A stretch of DNA of 64,000 nucleotides from Xenorhabdus indica (lineage in GTDB: Bacteria; Pseudomonadota; Gammaproteobacteria; Enterobacterales; Enterobacteriaceae). The notes beneath the pieces are model-generated. The model was given only the letters and a program-made list of their open reading frames with translations. It made no database searches and was not told where the DNA came from. The stretch's first letter is position 1, and every line of letters begins with the position of its first letter. The stretch is from assembly GCF_014467235.1 (NCBI RefSeq), contig NZ_NKHP01000001.1, positions 344,295-408,294 of the forward strand, read 5' to 3'. This document shows, in pieces, positions 43,790 through 52,608 of the stretch. The position numbers and the translations under genes are program-made.

Positions 43790-44899
43790 ATGGAAAAATC
43801 GCAACCACGTCACGATTTACCCAAACTGCTATTTGTACTGTTCTTCATTTTACTACTCATTACGACCAGCTTTTGGGTTTTGAGTCCATTTATTTTAGGA
43901 TTCATCTGGTCAGGAATGGTGGTTATCGCAACTTGGCCACTAATGGAAAAAATACAACAACATTTATGGGGAAAGCGCTGGATCGCGGTTTCCGTCATGA
44001 CATTAATATTGATTTTATTATTTGTTATTCCTATTGCCTTACTGGTTGGCAGCTTGCTGGAAAACAGCGCACCACTAATTACATGGGCAAAATCTCCAGC
44101 CAATATACACCTGCCTCAATTGGAATGGCTCAATAAAATCCCAGTCATTGGCAATGACTTATATATTAAATGGCAAGACACTCTTGCTGAAGGCAGTAAC
44201 ATGCTTCTGGCCAAAATTCCGCCTTACATTGGTAAAGCAGCAACATGGTTTTTTGCTCAAGCCGCCAATGCAGGCCGTTTTCTGTTCCACCTAGCACTGA
44301 TGGTACTGTTCAGTGTCCTGCTTTATTGGAAAGGTGAACACGTTATGCTAGGCATTCGCCATTTCGCTATCCGGCTGGCAGGTAAACGTGGTGATGCTGT
44401 CGTGCTACTGGCTGCTCGTTCCATTCGTGCTGTTGCTTTAGGTGTGGTCGTTACAGCACTCGTACAAGCTATCGCTGGTGGAATTGGGTTAGCAATCGCA
44501 GGTATTCCTTATGCCATGATCCTAACAGTCATAATGTTTGTACTCTGTGTTGCTCAATTAGGCCCTTTACTCGTCCTTATCCCATCCATTGTTTGGCTTT
44601 ATTGGACAGGAGAAACAACCTGGGGAACTATTTTAGTTGTCTGGAGTTTAATTCTGGTCACAATGGATGGGGTTCTTCGTCCTTTCCTTATTCGACTTGG
44701 TGCCGATTTACCTATGGTTTTAATTCTCACTGGTGTTATCGGAGGTATACTTTCACTGGGTGTGATTGGATTATTTATCGGCCCGGTGGTATTAGCTGTT
44801 TCTTATAGCTTGTTGCTGGCCTGGATGGATGAAGTTCCTGAACCTGAAAATAAAATAGAACATATAGAACAATATTTCAAAAAAGACCATATACAATAA
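43790..44899 (+). CDS. ydiK: AI-2E family membrane protein YdiK
   Basis: A 369-residue polytopic membrane protein (E. coli 370) of the AI-2 exporter-like (TqsA/PerM) family, with about 8 hydrophobic segments. Conserved stretches include PFILGFIWSGMVVIATWPL, ALGVVVTALVQAIAGGIGLAIAG and IGLFIGPVVLAVSYSL. The transported substrate is unknown. The start at 43790 follows GAGAGAAA and matches E. coli; the in-frame start at 43745 adds unrelated residues. It is divergent from ydiJ and rprA follows, the E. coli order. Confidence 0.93.
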   Translation: MEKSQPRHDLPKLLFVLFFILLLITTSFWVLSPFILGFIWSGMVVIATWPLMEKIQQHLWGKRWIAVSVMTLILILLFVIPIALLVGSLLENSAPLITWAKSPANIHLPQLEWLNKIPVIGNDLYIKWQDTLAEGSNMLLAKIPPYIGKAATWFFAQAANAGRFLFHLALMVLFSVLLYWKGEHVMLGIRHFAIRLAGKRGDAVVLLAARSIRAVALGVVVTALVQAIAGGIGLAIAGIPYAMILTVIMFVLCVAQLGPLLVLIPSIVWLYWTGETTWGTILVVWSLILVTMDGVLRPFLIRLGADLPMVLILTGVIGGILSLGVIGLFIGPVVLAVSYSLLLAWMDEVPEPENKIEHIEQYFKKDHIQ

Positions 44900-44908
44900 T
44901 AAATGATA

Positions 44909-44932
44909 GCGCGGAATATGATTTTTCCGCGC
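44909..44932 (+). terminator. Terminator hairpin after ydiK
   Basis: GCGCGGAA and TTCCGCGC form an 8-bp GC-rich stem with an 8-nt T-rich loop, 10 bases after the ydiK stop. Confidence 0.75.
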
Positions 44933-45065
44933 AATTATCAATTAATGTAAATAGATAATCTCGGTTCTATAGAAAATAAAAATTCATCCCACCAGTAAAT
45001 AAATCCTTCAAAAATTTGTTACAAAAAAGTTATTTTTTAATTTTGTTTTTTTAATTCTGATTTAT

Positions 45066-45079
45066 TAAGAGAATTCTTA
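45066..45079. promoter_or_regulatory. Candidate RcsB box upstream of rprA
   Basis: TAAGAGAATTCTTA is a perfect dyad that fits the RcsAB/RcsB pattern TAAGA-N4-TCTTA. A -10-like TATTCT lies at 45106-45111, which puts the box at about -52 to -39, suited to activation by RcsB, the known activator of rprA in E. coli. Confidence 0.6.
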
Positions 45080-45117
45080 ATGAATAAACTCACTTATTAA
45101 ATTAGTATTCTTTTCAT

Positions 45118-45239
45118 CGAAACAATGTTTCCCATGAATTGCTGTCTTAGTTTGTAAACGCCACAAACTGGGATAAGTGAAGTAATATATATTGCTGTGT
45201 GTAGTCTTTGCCTGTCAGCCCATGATAGGCTTTTTTTTT
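45118..45239 (+). ncRNA. rprA: RprA small regulatory RNA
   Basis: The 3' part matches E. coli RprA closely: ATTGCTGTGTGTAGTCTTTG at 45191-45210, then a terminator hairpin GCCTGTCAGCCCATGATAGGC and nine T's. The 5' part differs from E. coli but contains a hairpin AGTTTGT/ACAAACT (45150-45175) at the place of the E. coli first stem. RprA is an Hfq-binding sRNA that activates rpoS translation and is itself under RcsB. It lies after ydiK, as in E. coli. The 5' end is estimated from the -10 element and could be up to about 30 bases later. Confidence 0.85.
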
Positions 45240-45312
45240 GGGTTTAGGAAAAATTTTCATTGGTTCTATATAATATATCGCCAATGTTAAAAAAGATTAT
45301 GTTATAAAAAAC

Positions 45313-45345
45313 AAAAAGCCTGAAAATATTTTTAACAGGCTTTTT
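45313..45345 (-). terminator. ppsA terminator
   Basis: AAAAAGCCTG and CAGGCTTTTT form a 10-bp stem with a 13-nt loop; on the minus strand the stem is followed by more T's (TTTTTGTTTTTT). It ends ppsA and shields rprA from read-through. Confidence 0.88.
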
Positions 45346-45369
45346 AGTTCATGTCTGAATAAGTTGTTA

Positions 45370-47748
45370 CTAATTATTTCCCGCTAGAGAAATCCAGGTT
45401 CTAACAACGGTATCAGGATTCAATGATAAACTGTCAATCCCTTCTTTCATTAGCCACTCAGCGAAATCTTCGTGATCAGAAGGCCCCTGACCACAAATAC
45501 CGACATATTTTCCTTGTCGCTTAGCTGCCCGAATTGCCATAGAAAGTAATTGTTTCACTGCATCATTACGCTCATCAAATAATTCAGATACAACCCCCGA
45601 ATCACGATCCAATCCTAATGCTAATTGAGTCATATCATTTGAACCGATAGAAAAACCATCAAAATACTCAAGGAATTGTTCCGCTAATAATGCATTTGAT
45701 GGAATTTCACACATCATGATGACTTTCAACCCATTCTCACCACGTTTCAACCCCTGTAATGCCAATTCTGAAATTACCGCTTCGGCCTGTGCTACTGTAC
45801 GTACAAATGGGATCATCACTTCGACGTTAGTTAACCCCATAACATTACGCACTCGTTTGACCGCCTCACATTCCAAAGCAAAGCATTGACGGAAACTGTC
45901 AGAAACATAGCGACCAGCACCACGGAAACCAAGCATCGGGTTTTCTTCGTGTGGTTCGTATAAATCACCGCCAACTAAGTTCGCATATTCATTAGATTTG
46001 AAGTCAGATAAACGTACAATAACGCGCTTAGGCCAAAATGCGGCCGCCAACGTCGCAATACCTTCCGTCAGACGTCCGACATAAAACTCAACAGGATCAT
46101 CATAACCTACCATTAATGATTTAATCTGTTCCTGTAGTTCGGGGGATTGTTCAGAAAACTCAATCAGGGCACGGGGATGAACACCAATCATGCGGTTTAT
46201 AATGAATTCTAAACGTGCCAGACCTACACCTTCATTCGGCAGGCAGGCAAAGTCAAACGCCCGATCCGGATTGCCCACATTCATCATGATCTTAACATCC
46301 AACTTTGGCAGTTCATCAACCTGAGAACTTTGGATGCTGAAATCCAGTTGATTCTGATAAACGAAACCAGTATCCCCTTCAGAGCAAGAAACAGTCACTT
46401 GCTCACCCTCTTTTAAGCGTTCTGTCGCGTCACCACAACCTACTACCGCAGGAATACCCAATTCACGAGCAATAATAGCAGCATGACAAGTACGGCCGCC
46501 ACGATTGGTAACAATCGCCGCCGCTTTTTTCATGATAGGTTCCCAATCTGGATCGGTCATGTCTGTTACCAACACATCCCCTACTTGGATACGATCCATT
46601 TCGCTGAGATTGTGGATAACTTTAACCGTACCAACACCGATTTTGTGCCCGATCGCACGGCCTTCCACCAGCACACGACCCTGTTCATTCAGTTGATAAC
46701 GCTCCATCACCTGCTGATTTGAGCGGACTGTCTCAGGGCGTGCTTGTACAATATATAGCTTGCCATTGTGCCCGTCTTTCGCCCACTCAATATCCATTGG
46801 ACGGCCATAATGTTTTTCAATCAGTAATGCTTGTCCTGCCAGTGCTTCAACTTCACTGTCAGTAAGAGAGAAACGATTGCGTAACGCCTCAGAGACATCT
46901 TCTGTACGTACCTGCTGACCATGCTCCTTACTGTCTGCATAGACCATACGTATTTTTTTGGAGCCCAAATTACGACGGACAATCGCAGGGCGATTATTTT
47001 TTAATGTAGGTTTATGGACATAAAACTCATCAGGATTTACTGCTCCCTGTACAACCATTTCACCCAAACCATAGGCAGATGTAATAAACACGACTTGATC
47101 AAAACCAGACTCCGTATCAATCGTAAACATCACACCCGATGATGCCAGATCTGAACGCACCATACGCTGTACTCCGGCTGATAATGCAACACCACGGTGG
47201 TCATAGCCCTGATGGACACGGTAGGAGATAGCACGATCGTTGAAGAGAGATGCAAAGACATGTTTAATAGCAATCATCACAGCATCAATGCCCTGCACAT
47301 TTAAAAAAGTCTCTTGCTGTCCGGCAAAAGAAGCATCCGGCATATCTTCAGCCGTCGCAGAGGAGCGGACAGCGAAAGAAGCATCCGGCTCACCTTCAGA
47401 CAATTGCAAATAAGCATCGCGGATATCTTTTTCCAGTTGTGCCGTAAATGGTGTATCAATCACCCACTGGCGGATCTGTACGCCAGCCTTAGCTAATTGA
47501 TTAACATCATCAACATTAACTTCATCCAGTAATTGATAAATACGCTGGTTAACACCGCTTTGTTCCAGAAAATCATTAAATGCCTGTGCAGTTGTAGCGA
47601 AACCATTGGGGACAGATACACCAAGGTCAGCCAGATTAGTGATCATTTCGCCAAGAGAGGCGTTTTTACCACCGACCCGACTAACATCATTCATGCCTAA
47701 TTGGTTATACCAAAGCACATTACATGGGGTAAGGCCATTATTGGACAT
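45370..47748 (-). CDS. ppsA: Phosphoenolpyruvate synthase
   Basis: A 792-residue enzyme (the length of E. coli PpsA). It has the N-terminal ATP-binding domain ([32 protein letters not shown]), the swivelling phosphohistidine domain with [15 protein letters not shown] (catalytic His), and the C-terminal PEP-binding barrel ([28 protein letters not shown]). It converts pyruvate, ATP and water to PEP, AMP and phosphate in gluconeogenesis. It is divergent from its own regulatory kinase gene ppsR. A candidate Cra site lies 100 bases upstream. Confidence 0.97.
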   Translation of the reverse strand: MSNNGLTPCNVLWYNQLGMNDVSRVGGKNASLGEMITNLADLGVSVPNGFATTAQAFNDFLEQSGVNQRIYQLLDEVNVDDVNQLAKAGVQIRQWVIDTPFTAQLEKDIRDAYLQLSEGEPDASFAVRSSATAEDMPDASFAGQQETFLNVQGIDAVMIAIKHVFASLFNDRAISYRVHQGYDHRGVALSAGVQRMVRSDLASSGVMFTIDTESGFDQVVFITSAYGLGEMVVQGAVNPDEFYVHKPTLKNNRPAIVRRNLGSKKIRMVYADSKEHGQQVRTEDVSEALRNRFSLTDSEVEALAGQALLIEKHYGRPMDIEWAKDGHNGKLYIVQARPETVRSNQQVMERYQLNEQGRVLVEGRAIGHKIGVGTVKVIHNLSEMDRIQVGDVLVTDMTDPDWEPIMKKAAAIVTNRGGRTCHAAIIARELGIPAVVGCGDATERLKEGEQVTVSCSEGDTGFVYQNQLDFSIQSSQVDELPKLDVKIMMNVGNPDRAFDFACLPNEGVGLARLEFIINRMIGVHPRALIEFSEQSPELQEQIKSLMVGYDDPVEFYVGRLTEGIATLAAAFWPKRVIVRLSDFKSNEYANLVGGDLYEPHEENPMLGFRGAGRYVSDSFRQCFALECEAVKRVRNVMGLTNVEVMIPFVRTVAQAEAVISELALQGLKRGENGLKVIMMCEIPSNALLAEQFLEYFDGFSIGSNDMTQLALGLDRDSGVVSELFDERNDAVKQLLSMAIRAAKRQGKYVGICGQGPSDHEDFAEWLMKEGIDSLSLNPDTVVRTWISLAGNN

Positions 47749-47847
47749 TGAAACTATCCTTTTTACATTCGGAGGTACAACTCGGAAAATTAAAGCTGTT
47801 TTTACAGCAGGAAATAGCCTAGCACAATGTCTCGCTACATATAGAAA

Positions 47848-47863
47848 GGTGAATCGATCAACC
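47848..47863. promoter_or_regulatory. Candidate Cra operator before ppsA
   Basis: GGTGAATCGATCAACC is close to the Cra consensus TGAATCG-TTCA and lies 100 bases upstream of the ppsA start, where Cra would activate. E. coli ppsA is Cra-activated. Confidence 0.65.
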
Positions 47864-47986
47864 CAGCAATATTATTTTTTTACACGTATAATCTGGAACG
47901 TTATCTATGGCTGTAATTTGTAATAAAAACGATTCAGCTAATATTTTGCTAACTCCCTATAAACTCAACAATAAAAGAAAAGCACA

Positions 47987-48850
47987 ATGATAGAGATCCT
48001 ACTCCCTCAGACTCAGGACAATGAAATTCTGGAACGCAGTGTATTTTTCATTTCCGATGGTACAGCAATTACGGCAGAAGTTTTGGGTCATGCTGTATTG
48101 TCTCAATTCCCGATTAATATCACGTCTTATACCTTACCCTTTGTCACCAACAAAATGAGAGCAGAAGAAATTAGGAACCAGATAAATACCCTCTATCAGG
48201 CAACACAAATCAGGCCACTCGTTTTTTATTCCATCATTTCCAATGAAGTTAAAAATATTATCACCAGCAGTAAAGGTTTTTGCCTGGATATTGTCCAGAC
48301 TCTCGTTGCACCATTGCAGCAAGAAATCGGGCTGGAACCTAAACCTGAATTACACCGTACCCACGGTTTATCTGAAAAAAATCTGAGTCAATATGATGCC
48401 CGCATCGCAGCCATTGATTACACCCTCGCACATGACGATGGTGTTTCATTACGCAATCTCGATCAGGCTCAGGTAATTATTCTGGGTGTTTCCCGCTGTG
48501 GGAAAACCCCCACCAGCCTCTATCTTGCCATGCAATTCGGCATTCAAGCCGCAAACTATCCTTTCACTGCGGATGATATGGATAATCTGCAATTGCCTGC
48601 TGATCTAAAACCTTTCCAGCAGAAACTCTTCGGATTGACAATAAGCCCGGAAAGACTGGCCGCTATCCGGGAAGAACGGAGAGAAAATAGTCGTTATGCT
48701 TCATTACGACAATGCCGGATCGAAATTACTGAGGTTGAAGCCCTATTTCGCAAAAACAAAATTAATTACTTAAATACCACCAATTATTCTGTCGAGGAGA
48801 TTTCAACCAAAATTATTGACAGTATGGGATTGAAACGGCGCATGTTCTGA
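47987..48850 (+). CDS. ppsR: PEP synthase regulatory protein PpsR (YdiA)
   Basis: A 287-residue DUF299 bifunctional kinase/pyrophosphorylase (E. coli 277) that inactivates PpsA by ADP-dependent phosphorylation of a threonine next to the catalytic histidine and reactivates it by phosphate. It has [23 protein letters not shown] and the P-loop [17 protein letters not shown]. The start at 47987 adds about 10 residues compared with E. coli; no strong ribosome site is seen and a later start is not excluded. It is divergent from ppsA, as in E. coli. Confidence 0.96.
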   Translation: MIEILLPQTQDNEILERSVFFISDGTAITAEVLGHAVLSQFPINITSYTLPFVTNKMRAEEIRNQINTLYQATQIRPLVFYSIISNEVKNIITSSKGFCLDIVQTLVAPLQQEIGLEPKPELHRTHGLSEKNLSQYDARIAAIDYTLAHDDGVSLRNLDQAQVIILGVSRCGKTPTSLYLAMQFGIQAANYPFTADDMDNLQLPADLKPFQQKLFGLTISPERLAAIREERRENSRYASLRQCRIEITEVEALFRKNKINYLNTTNYSVEEISTKIIDSMGLKRRMF

Positions 48851-49012
48851 TCCCGGAAATACCAGCACCTCTCAGAATACCGTTACAATCTTATGCTTGC
48901 GATTTCTTATTTAATTGTAATTATTGTCTGTTGAATTTGCCGGAGGTTGAGTTATTGTAATTTCAATTACGCCAGACTGTATTCCAAGATGAAGTAGAAT
49001 TTGAGAAAGTAT

Positions 49013-50059
49013 ATGCACAAAACAGATGAATTAAGAACCCACCCAATTGACAGATTAATAACACCTAAAACACTTTCTGAGCAATATCCCATATCAGAAA
49101 AAACATTGCAAAATGTGACAGTATCACGCAGACGTATTGAAGCTATTCTTACAGGCAACGACCAACGTTTGCTGGTTATCATTGGGCCTTGCTCTATACA
49201 TGATGTTGATGCCGCCCTTGATTATGCCTCACGTTTGCACGTATTGCGTAAAAAATATCAGCACAGTCTGGAAATCGTAATGCGAACCTACTTCGAAAAA
49301 CCTCGTACTGTTGTTGGCTGGAAGGGATTAATTTCAGACCCTATGTTGGATGGTTCCTGTCAGGTCAATAAAGGGATATCACTCGCCCGTAAATTATTAA
49401 TTGATATTAATGAGTTGGGAATGCCCACCGCCACAGAATTTCTGGACATGGTCATCGGGCAATATATTGCAGATTTAATTAGCTGGGGAGCAATCGGTGC
49501 AAGAACAACAGAAAGCCAAATCCACCGGGAAATGGCCTCTGCACTGTCATGTCCGGTCGGATTTAAAAATGGTACTGACGGTAATATTCATATTGCTATT
49601 GATGCGATACGTGCATCACGTGCCGGACATATGTTCTTGTCACCAGATAAAGATGGACAGATGACCATCTATCAGACCAGTGGAAATCCTTATGGGCATA
49701 TCATTATGCGCGGTGGGAAAAAACCGAATTACAGTGCTGAAGATATTACAGCAGTTTGTCAGAAATTACGCGAATTCAACCTACCAGAACGCTTGATCGT
49801 AGATTGCAGTCATGGAAACTGTCAGAAAGTTCACCGCCGACAACTGGATATAGCCAGAAATATCAGCCAACAGATCCAGTCTGGTTCAACGGCTATTGCG
49901 GGTGTCATGGCAGAAAGTTTCTTAGTGGAAGGTTCTCAAAAAATCATGCAGGGAGAGCCCCTGGCCTACGGACAATCTATTACTGACCCATGCCTTAGCT
50001 GGCAAGATACCGAACAATTCCTTAGTATTCTGGCCGAAGCAATTGAAAGTCGGTTCTGA
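49013..50059 (+). CDS. aroH: Tryptophan-sensitive type DAHP synthase AroH
   Basis: A 348-residue class I 3-deoxy-D-arabino-heptulosonate 7-phosphate synthase (E. coli AroH 348). Signature parts are LLVIIGPCSIHD, MRTYFEKPRTVVGWKGLI, GAIGARTTESQIHREMASAL, PVGFKNGTDG and VDCSHGNCQK. It condenses PEP and erythrose 4-phosphate at the entry of the aromatic pathway, which also feeds chorismate to the salicylate synthase. Synteny after ppsR indicates AroH rather than AroF or AroG. The start at 49013 (MHKTDELRTH) follows GAGAAAG. No TrpR-type CTAG dyad is visible upstream, unlike E. coli. Confidence 0.93.
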   Translation: MHKTDELRTHPIDRLITPKTLSEQYPISEKTLQNVTVSRRRIEAILTGNDQRLLVIIGPCSIHDVDAALDYASRLHVLRKKYQHSLEIVMRTYFEKPRTVVGWKGLISDPMLDGSCQVNKGISLARKLLIDINELGMPTATEFLDMVIGQYIADLISWGAIGARTTESQIHREMASALSCPVGFKNGTDGNIHIAIDAIRASRAGHMFLSPDKDGQMTIYQTSGNPYGHIIMRGGKKPNYSAEDITAVCQKLREFNLPERLIVDCSHGNCQKVHRRQLDIARNISQQIQSGSTAIAGVMAESFLVEGSQKIMQGEPLAYGQSITDPCLSWQDTEQFLSILAEAIESRF

Positions 50060-50193
50060 ATATCGTTTTTATTGGCTTCTGTTCACGTGGGAGTAGGAGC
50101 CAACCCCTCATCTGAAAAATCATACAAAACCCATCTATTGAGTCAGTTATACCCACACAAAAAAATAGCTTGAAGTTAACCAAGACAGAAACG

Positions 50194-50222
50194 ATAATTA
50201 TTCTCAATATTAGAATAATTAT
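50194..50222. promoter_or_regulatory. Fur box upstream of the heme operon
   Basis: ATAATTATTCT (50194-50204) and AGAATAATTAT (50212-50222) are exact complements with a 7-base spacer, an extended Fur-type dyad with GATAATTATTCTC at its left. It lies 241 bases before the hemR start, so a long leader or an additional short frame (50238-50348) sits between. Confidence 0.8.
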
Positions 50223-50237
50223 TGTTCATATTGGGTT

Positions 50238-50348
50238 ATGAAAACATTAACTGATTGCCTGTGCTACTACATCAATCCTTTGCAACAACAGATCCTTCTT
50301 GCGTTACATCGTGATTCGACACAAACCGATAACTTTACTCTGACGTAA
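50238..50348 (+). CDS. Possible 36-codon leader ORF before hemR
   Basis: An ATG frame of 36 codons begins 16 bases after the Fur box; the product starts MKTLTDCLCYYINPLQQQIL. Yersinia heme operons start with a small hemP/hmuP gene at this place, but this sequence does not show the HemP pattern known to me. No good ribosome site is visible. It may be an unrelated microprotein, a leader peptide or chance. Confidence 0.3.
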   Translation: MKTLTDCLCYYINPLQQQILLALHRDSTQTDNFTLT

Positions 50349-50462
50349 TAACAATTCAGAGAATTCACCGTGATGCATCTCAATGGTTCTTAAAACAATA
50401 TATGTATGTTTCAAAACCATTCGTATGCTTTAAAACACAGCAAAATTATGGAGATAACCTAT

Positions 50463-52505
50463 ATGACCCGAATTCAACCACCAAACCTGAAATTGTCTGC
50501 ACTAAGTATTGTCATTCTGACAGGGTTGTCTTCTGCTCACGCAGCAACCATCCCAGATGAAAAAACAGCTTTAGCAGAGAATAATAAACATCATAAAGAT
50601 ACACTGACGGTTTATGCCACAGGGAATCAACGCGACAGTTTTGAAGCACCTATGATGGTAACAGTTGTTGAAGGTAACTCAGCCAGCAGTAAAGTTGCAG
50701 GTAATGCAAATGACTTGCTGAACAAGATCCCTGGGATTAACACTACGGATTACGGGCGCGCTAACGGGCAAGATATCAACCTTCGTGGTTACTCTCAAAA
50801 AGGCGTTTTAATGCTGGTTGATGGCGTTCGTCAAGGTACTGACACCGGGCATATTAATGGCATCTTCCTTGATCCCTCACTGATTAAACAAGTCGAAGTT
50901 GTCCGTGGCCCATCTGCCCTGCTCTATGGTAGTGGTGCATTAGGCGGGGTTATTGCCTACCAGACAGTTGATGCCGCAGATCTCTTACAGGCGGGGCAAA
51001 ATACCGGTTTTCGTGTTTTTAGTCGTGCCGGAACCGGGGATCACAGTTGGGGATTCGGCGGAGCCGCATTTGGTAAAACCGATAATCTTGATGGTCTATT
51101 GAGTTTCAGTACCCGTGATGTTGGCAATATTCGTTATGGCGGCGGGGTAAAAGGCCAAAATGATGAGATTATCGGCAATGTACTGACTAAAGGGACATGG
51201 AAAATTGATGACAGCCAATCAATCGGTGGCGAACTTCGTTATTACCGTAATAAGGCTAATGAACCACTGAACCCACAATCTGTCAAAACAGCAGATAAAA
51301 CAGCACAGACTGATCGCACCACAACACAACGTGACGCGCAACTGACTTATAAGTTAAATCCGGCAGAATATAACTGGTTAAATTTCAGAACAGATATTTA
51401 CTATTCCAACATTAGCATTAATGCTAAAAGTAAAAAAAATGGTTTTGAAGGCCGTAAACAAGAAACTTACGGTATAAAACTGGAAAATCGTTCTCACTTG
51501 AGTGCCAACGCCTTCGCTGCACATCAATTTACTTATGGTAGCGAACTGTATAAACAGAAACAAAAACCAAGCAGCAATGGTATAAATGGATTCCCGCATG
51601 CAGACATCCGTTTTGCATCCGGTTGGATTCAAGATGAAATAACCATTCGTGACTTGCCAGTTTCATTTATCGTCGGTACACGTTACGACAATTACAAGGC
51701 ATCAAATGATAAATATAAAGATATCAATGCCGACAAATGGTCATCAAAAGGTGCTATCAGTATCACCCCAACAGATTGGTCGATGCTGTTTGCTTCTTAC
51801 TCTCAGGCATTCCGTTCGCCAACAATGGGGGAGATGTATAACGATTCCAAACACTTTCCAGGTAATTACTGGAAACCTAATCCTAACTTACGCCCTGAAA
51901 GCAATGGAACTCAGGAATATGGCTTCGGGCTCCGTTTCGATGATCTATTTACCAGCAATGATGGCCTAAAATTCAAAGCCAGCTATTTTGATACCAAAGC
52001 AAAAGACTATATCAATACTTCCGTAGAGTTTAGAAAAGGATTTACGACTTCCTTAAATATCCCCAAAGCAAAAATTTGGGGCTGGGATGCATCAATGACC
52101 TATGATTCCGATTACTTCTCATGGGATCTGGCTTACAACCGTACAACTGGCAAAGACGAACAGACTGGCGAGACTATCAAAAGCCTCAGTCCTGATACGG
52201 TGACCAGCACACTAGATATTCCTCTTTCCAGTAGCGGTTTTTCTATTGGTTGGATCGGTAAATTTACTCAACGTACCCAGTTCAGAGGCATTAATGGTGA
52301 CAAAAATGAACGTGGACAAAAAGTTACCCAGTATGCAGGCTATGGCGTCAATGACTTCTACATCAGTTACCACGGTGAAGACCGGCTAAAAGGTGTAACG
52401 ACCTCCATCGTACTCGGCAACGCTTTCGACAAGCAATATTACTCATCACTGGGTGCACCGCAGAGTGGCCGCAATGCCAAACTGTTTGTCAGCTATCAAT
52501 GGTAA
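50463..52505 (+). CDS. hemR: TonB-dependent heme receptor HemR/HmuR
   Basis: A 680-residue outer membrane receptor. It has a signal peptide (ending SSAHA), a TonB-box-like KDTLTVYA, a plug domain (LLNKIPGINTTDYGRANGQDINLRGYSQKG, shown here as two adjoining pieces: LLNKIPGINT and INLRGYSQKG), VEVVRGPSALLYGSGALGG and a beta barrel ending in aromatic YQW. Heme-receptor hallmarks are AFRSPTMGEMY (FRAP-type box with Ser for Ala) and PNPNLRPE (NPNL box). It imports heme with TonB energy. The start at 50463 follows ATGGAGATAACC. The gene is first of a five-gene heme operon under a Fur box. Confidence 0.95.
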   Translation: MTRIQPPNLKLSALSIVILTGLSSAHAATIPDEKTALAENNKHHKDTLTVYATGNQRDSFEAPMMVTVVEGNSASSKVAGNANDLLNKIPGINTTDYGRANGQDINLRGYSQKGVLMLVDGVRQGTDTGHINGIFLDPSLIKQVEVVRGPSALLYGSGALGGVIAYQTVDAADLLQAGQNTGFRVFSRAGTGDHSWGFGGAAFGKTDNLDGLLSFSTRDVGNIRYGGGVKGQNDEIIGNVLTKGTWKIDDSQSIGGELRYYRNKANEPLNPQSVKTADKTAQTDRTTTQRDAQLTYKLNPAEYNWLNFRTDIYYSNISINAKSKKNGFEGRKQETYGIKLENRSHLSANAFAAHQFTYGSELYKQKQKPSSNGINGFPHADIRFASGWIQDEITIRDLPVSFIVGTRYDNYKASNDKYKDINADKWSSKGAISITPTDWSMLFASYSQAFRSPTMGEMYNDSKHFPGNYWKPNPNLRPESNGTQEYGFGLRFDDLFTSNDGLKFKASYFDTKAKDYINTSVEFRKGFTTSLNIPKAKIWGWDASMTYDSDYFSWDLAYNRTTGKDEQTGETIKSLSPDTVTSTLDIPLSSSGFSIGWIGKFTQRTQFRGINGDKNERGQKVTQYAGYGVNDFYISYHGEDRLKGVTTSIVLGNAFDKQYYSSLGAPQSGRNAKLFVSYQW

Positions 52506-52556
52506 AGACTATGGTAGTAAAGACTATCGGTAGTAAAGACTACCGATAGTAAAGAA
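52503..52556 (+). repeat. Tandem repeat and perfect hairpin between hemR and hemS
   Basis: TAAAGACT recurs at 52503, 52518 and 52534 (period 15-16), with a partial fourth copy at 52550. Within it, ACTATCGGTAGT (52523-52534) and ACTACCGATAGT (52539-52550) are exact complements around an AAAG loop. The 12-bp stem lies in the intercistronic mRNA and may set the hemR:hemS ratio by processing or 3' end protection. Confidence 0.8.
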
Positions 52557-52608
52557 TAGCAGCCCTAATTTTTAACCTTTAACGTAGTTTTTTAAGGAGC
52601 TAGTATCT

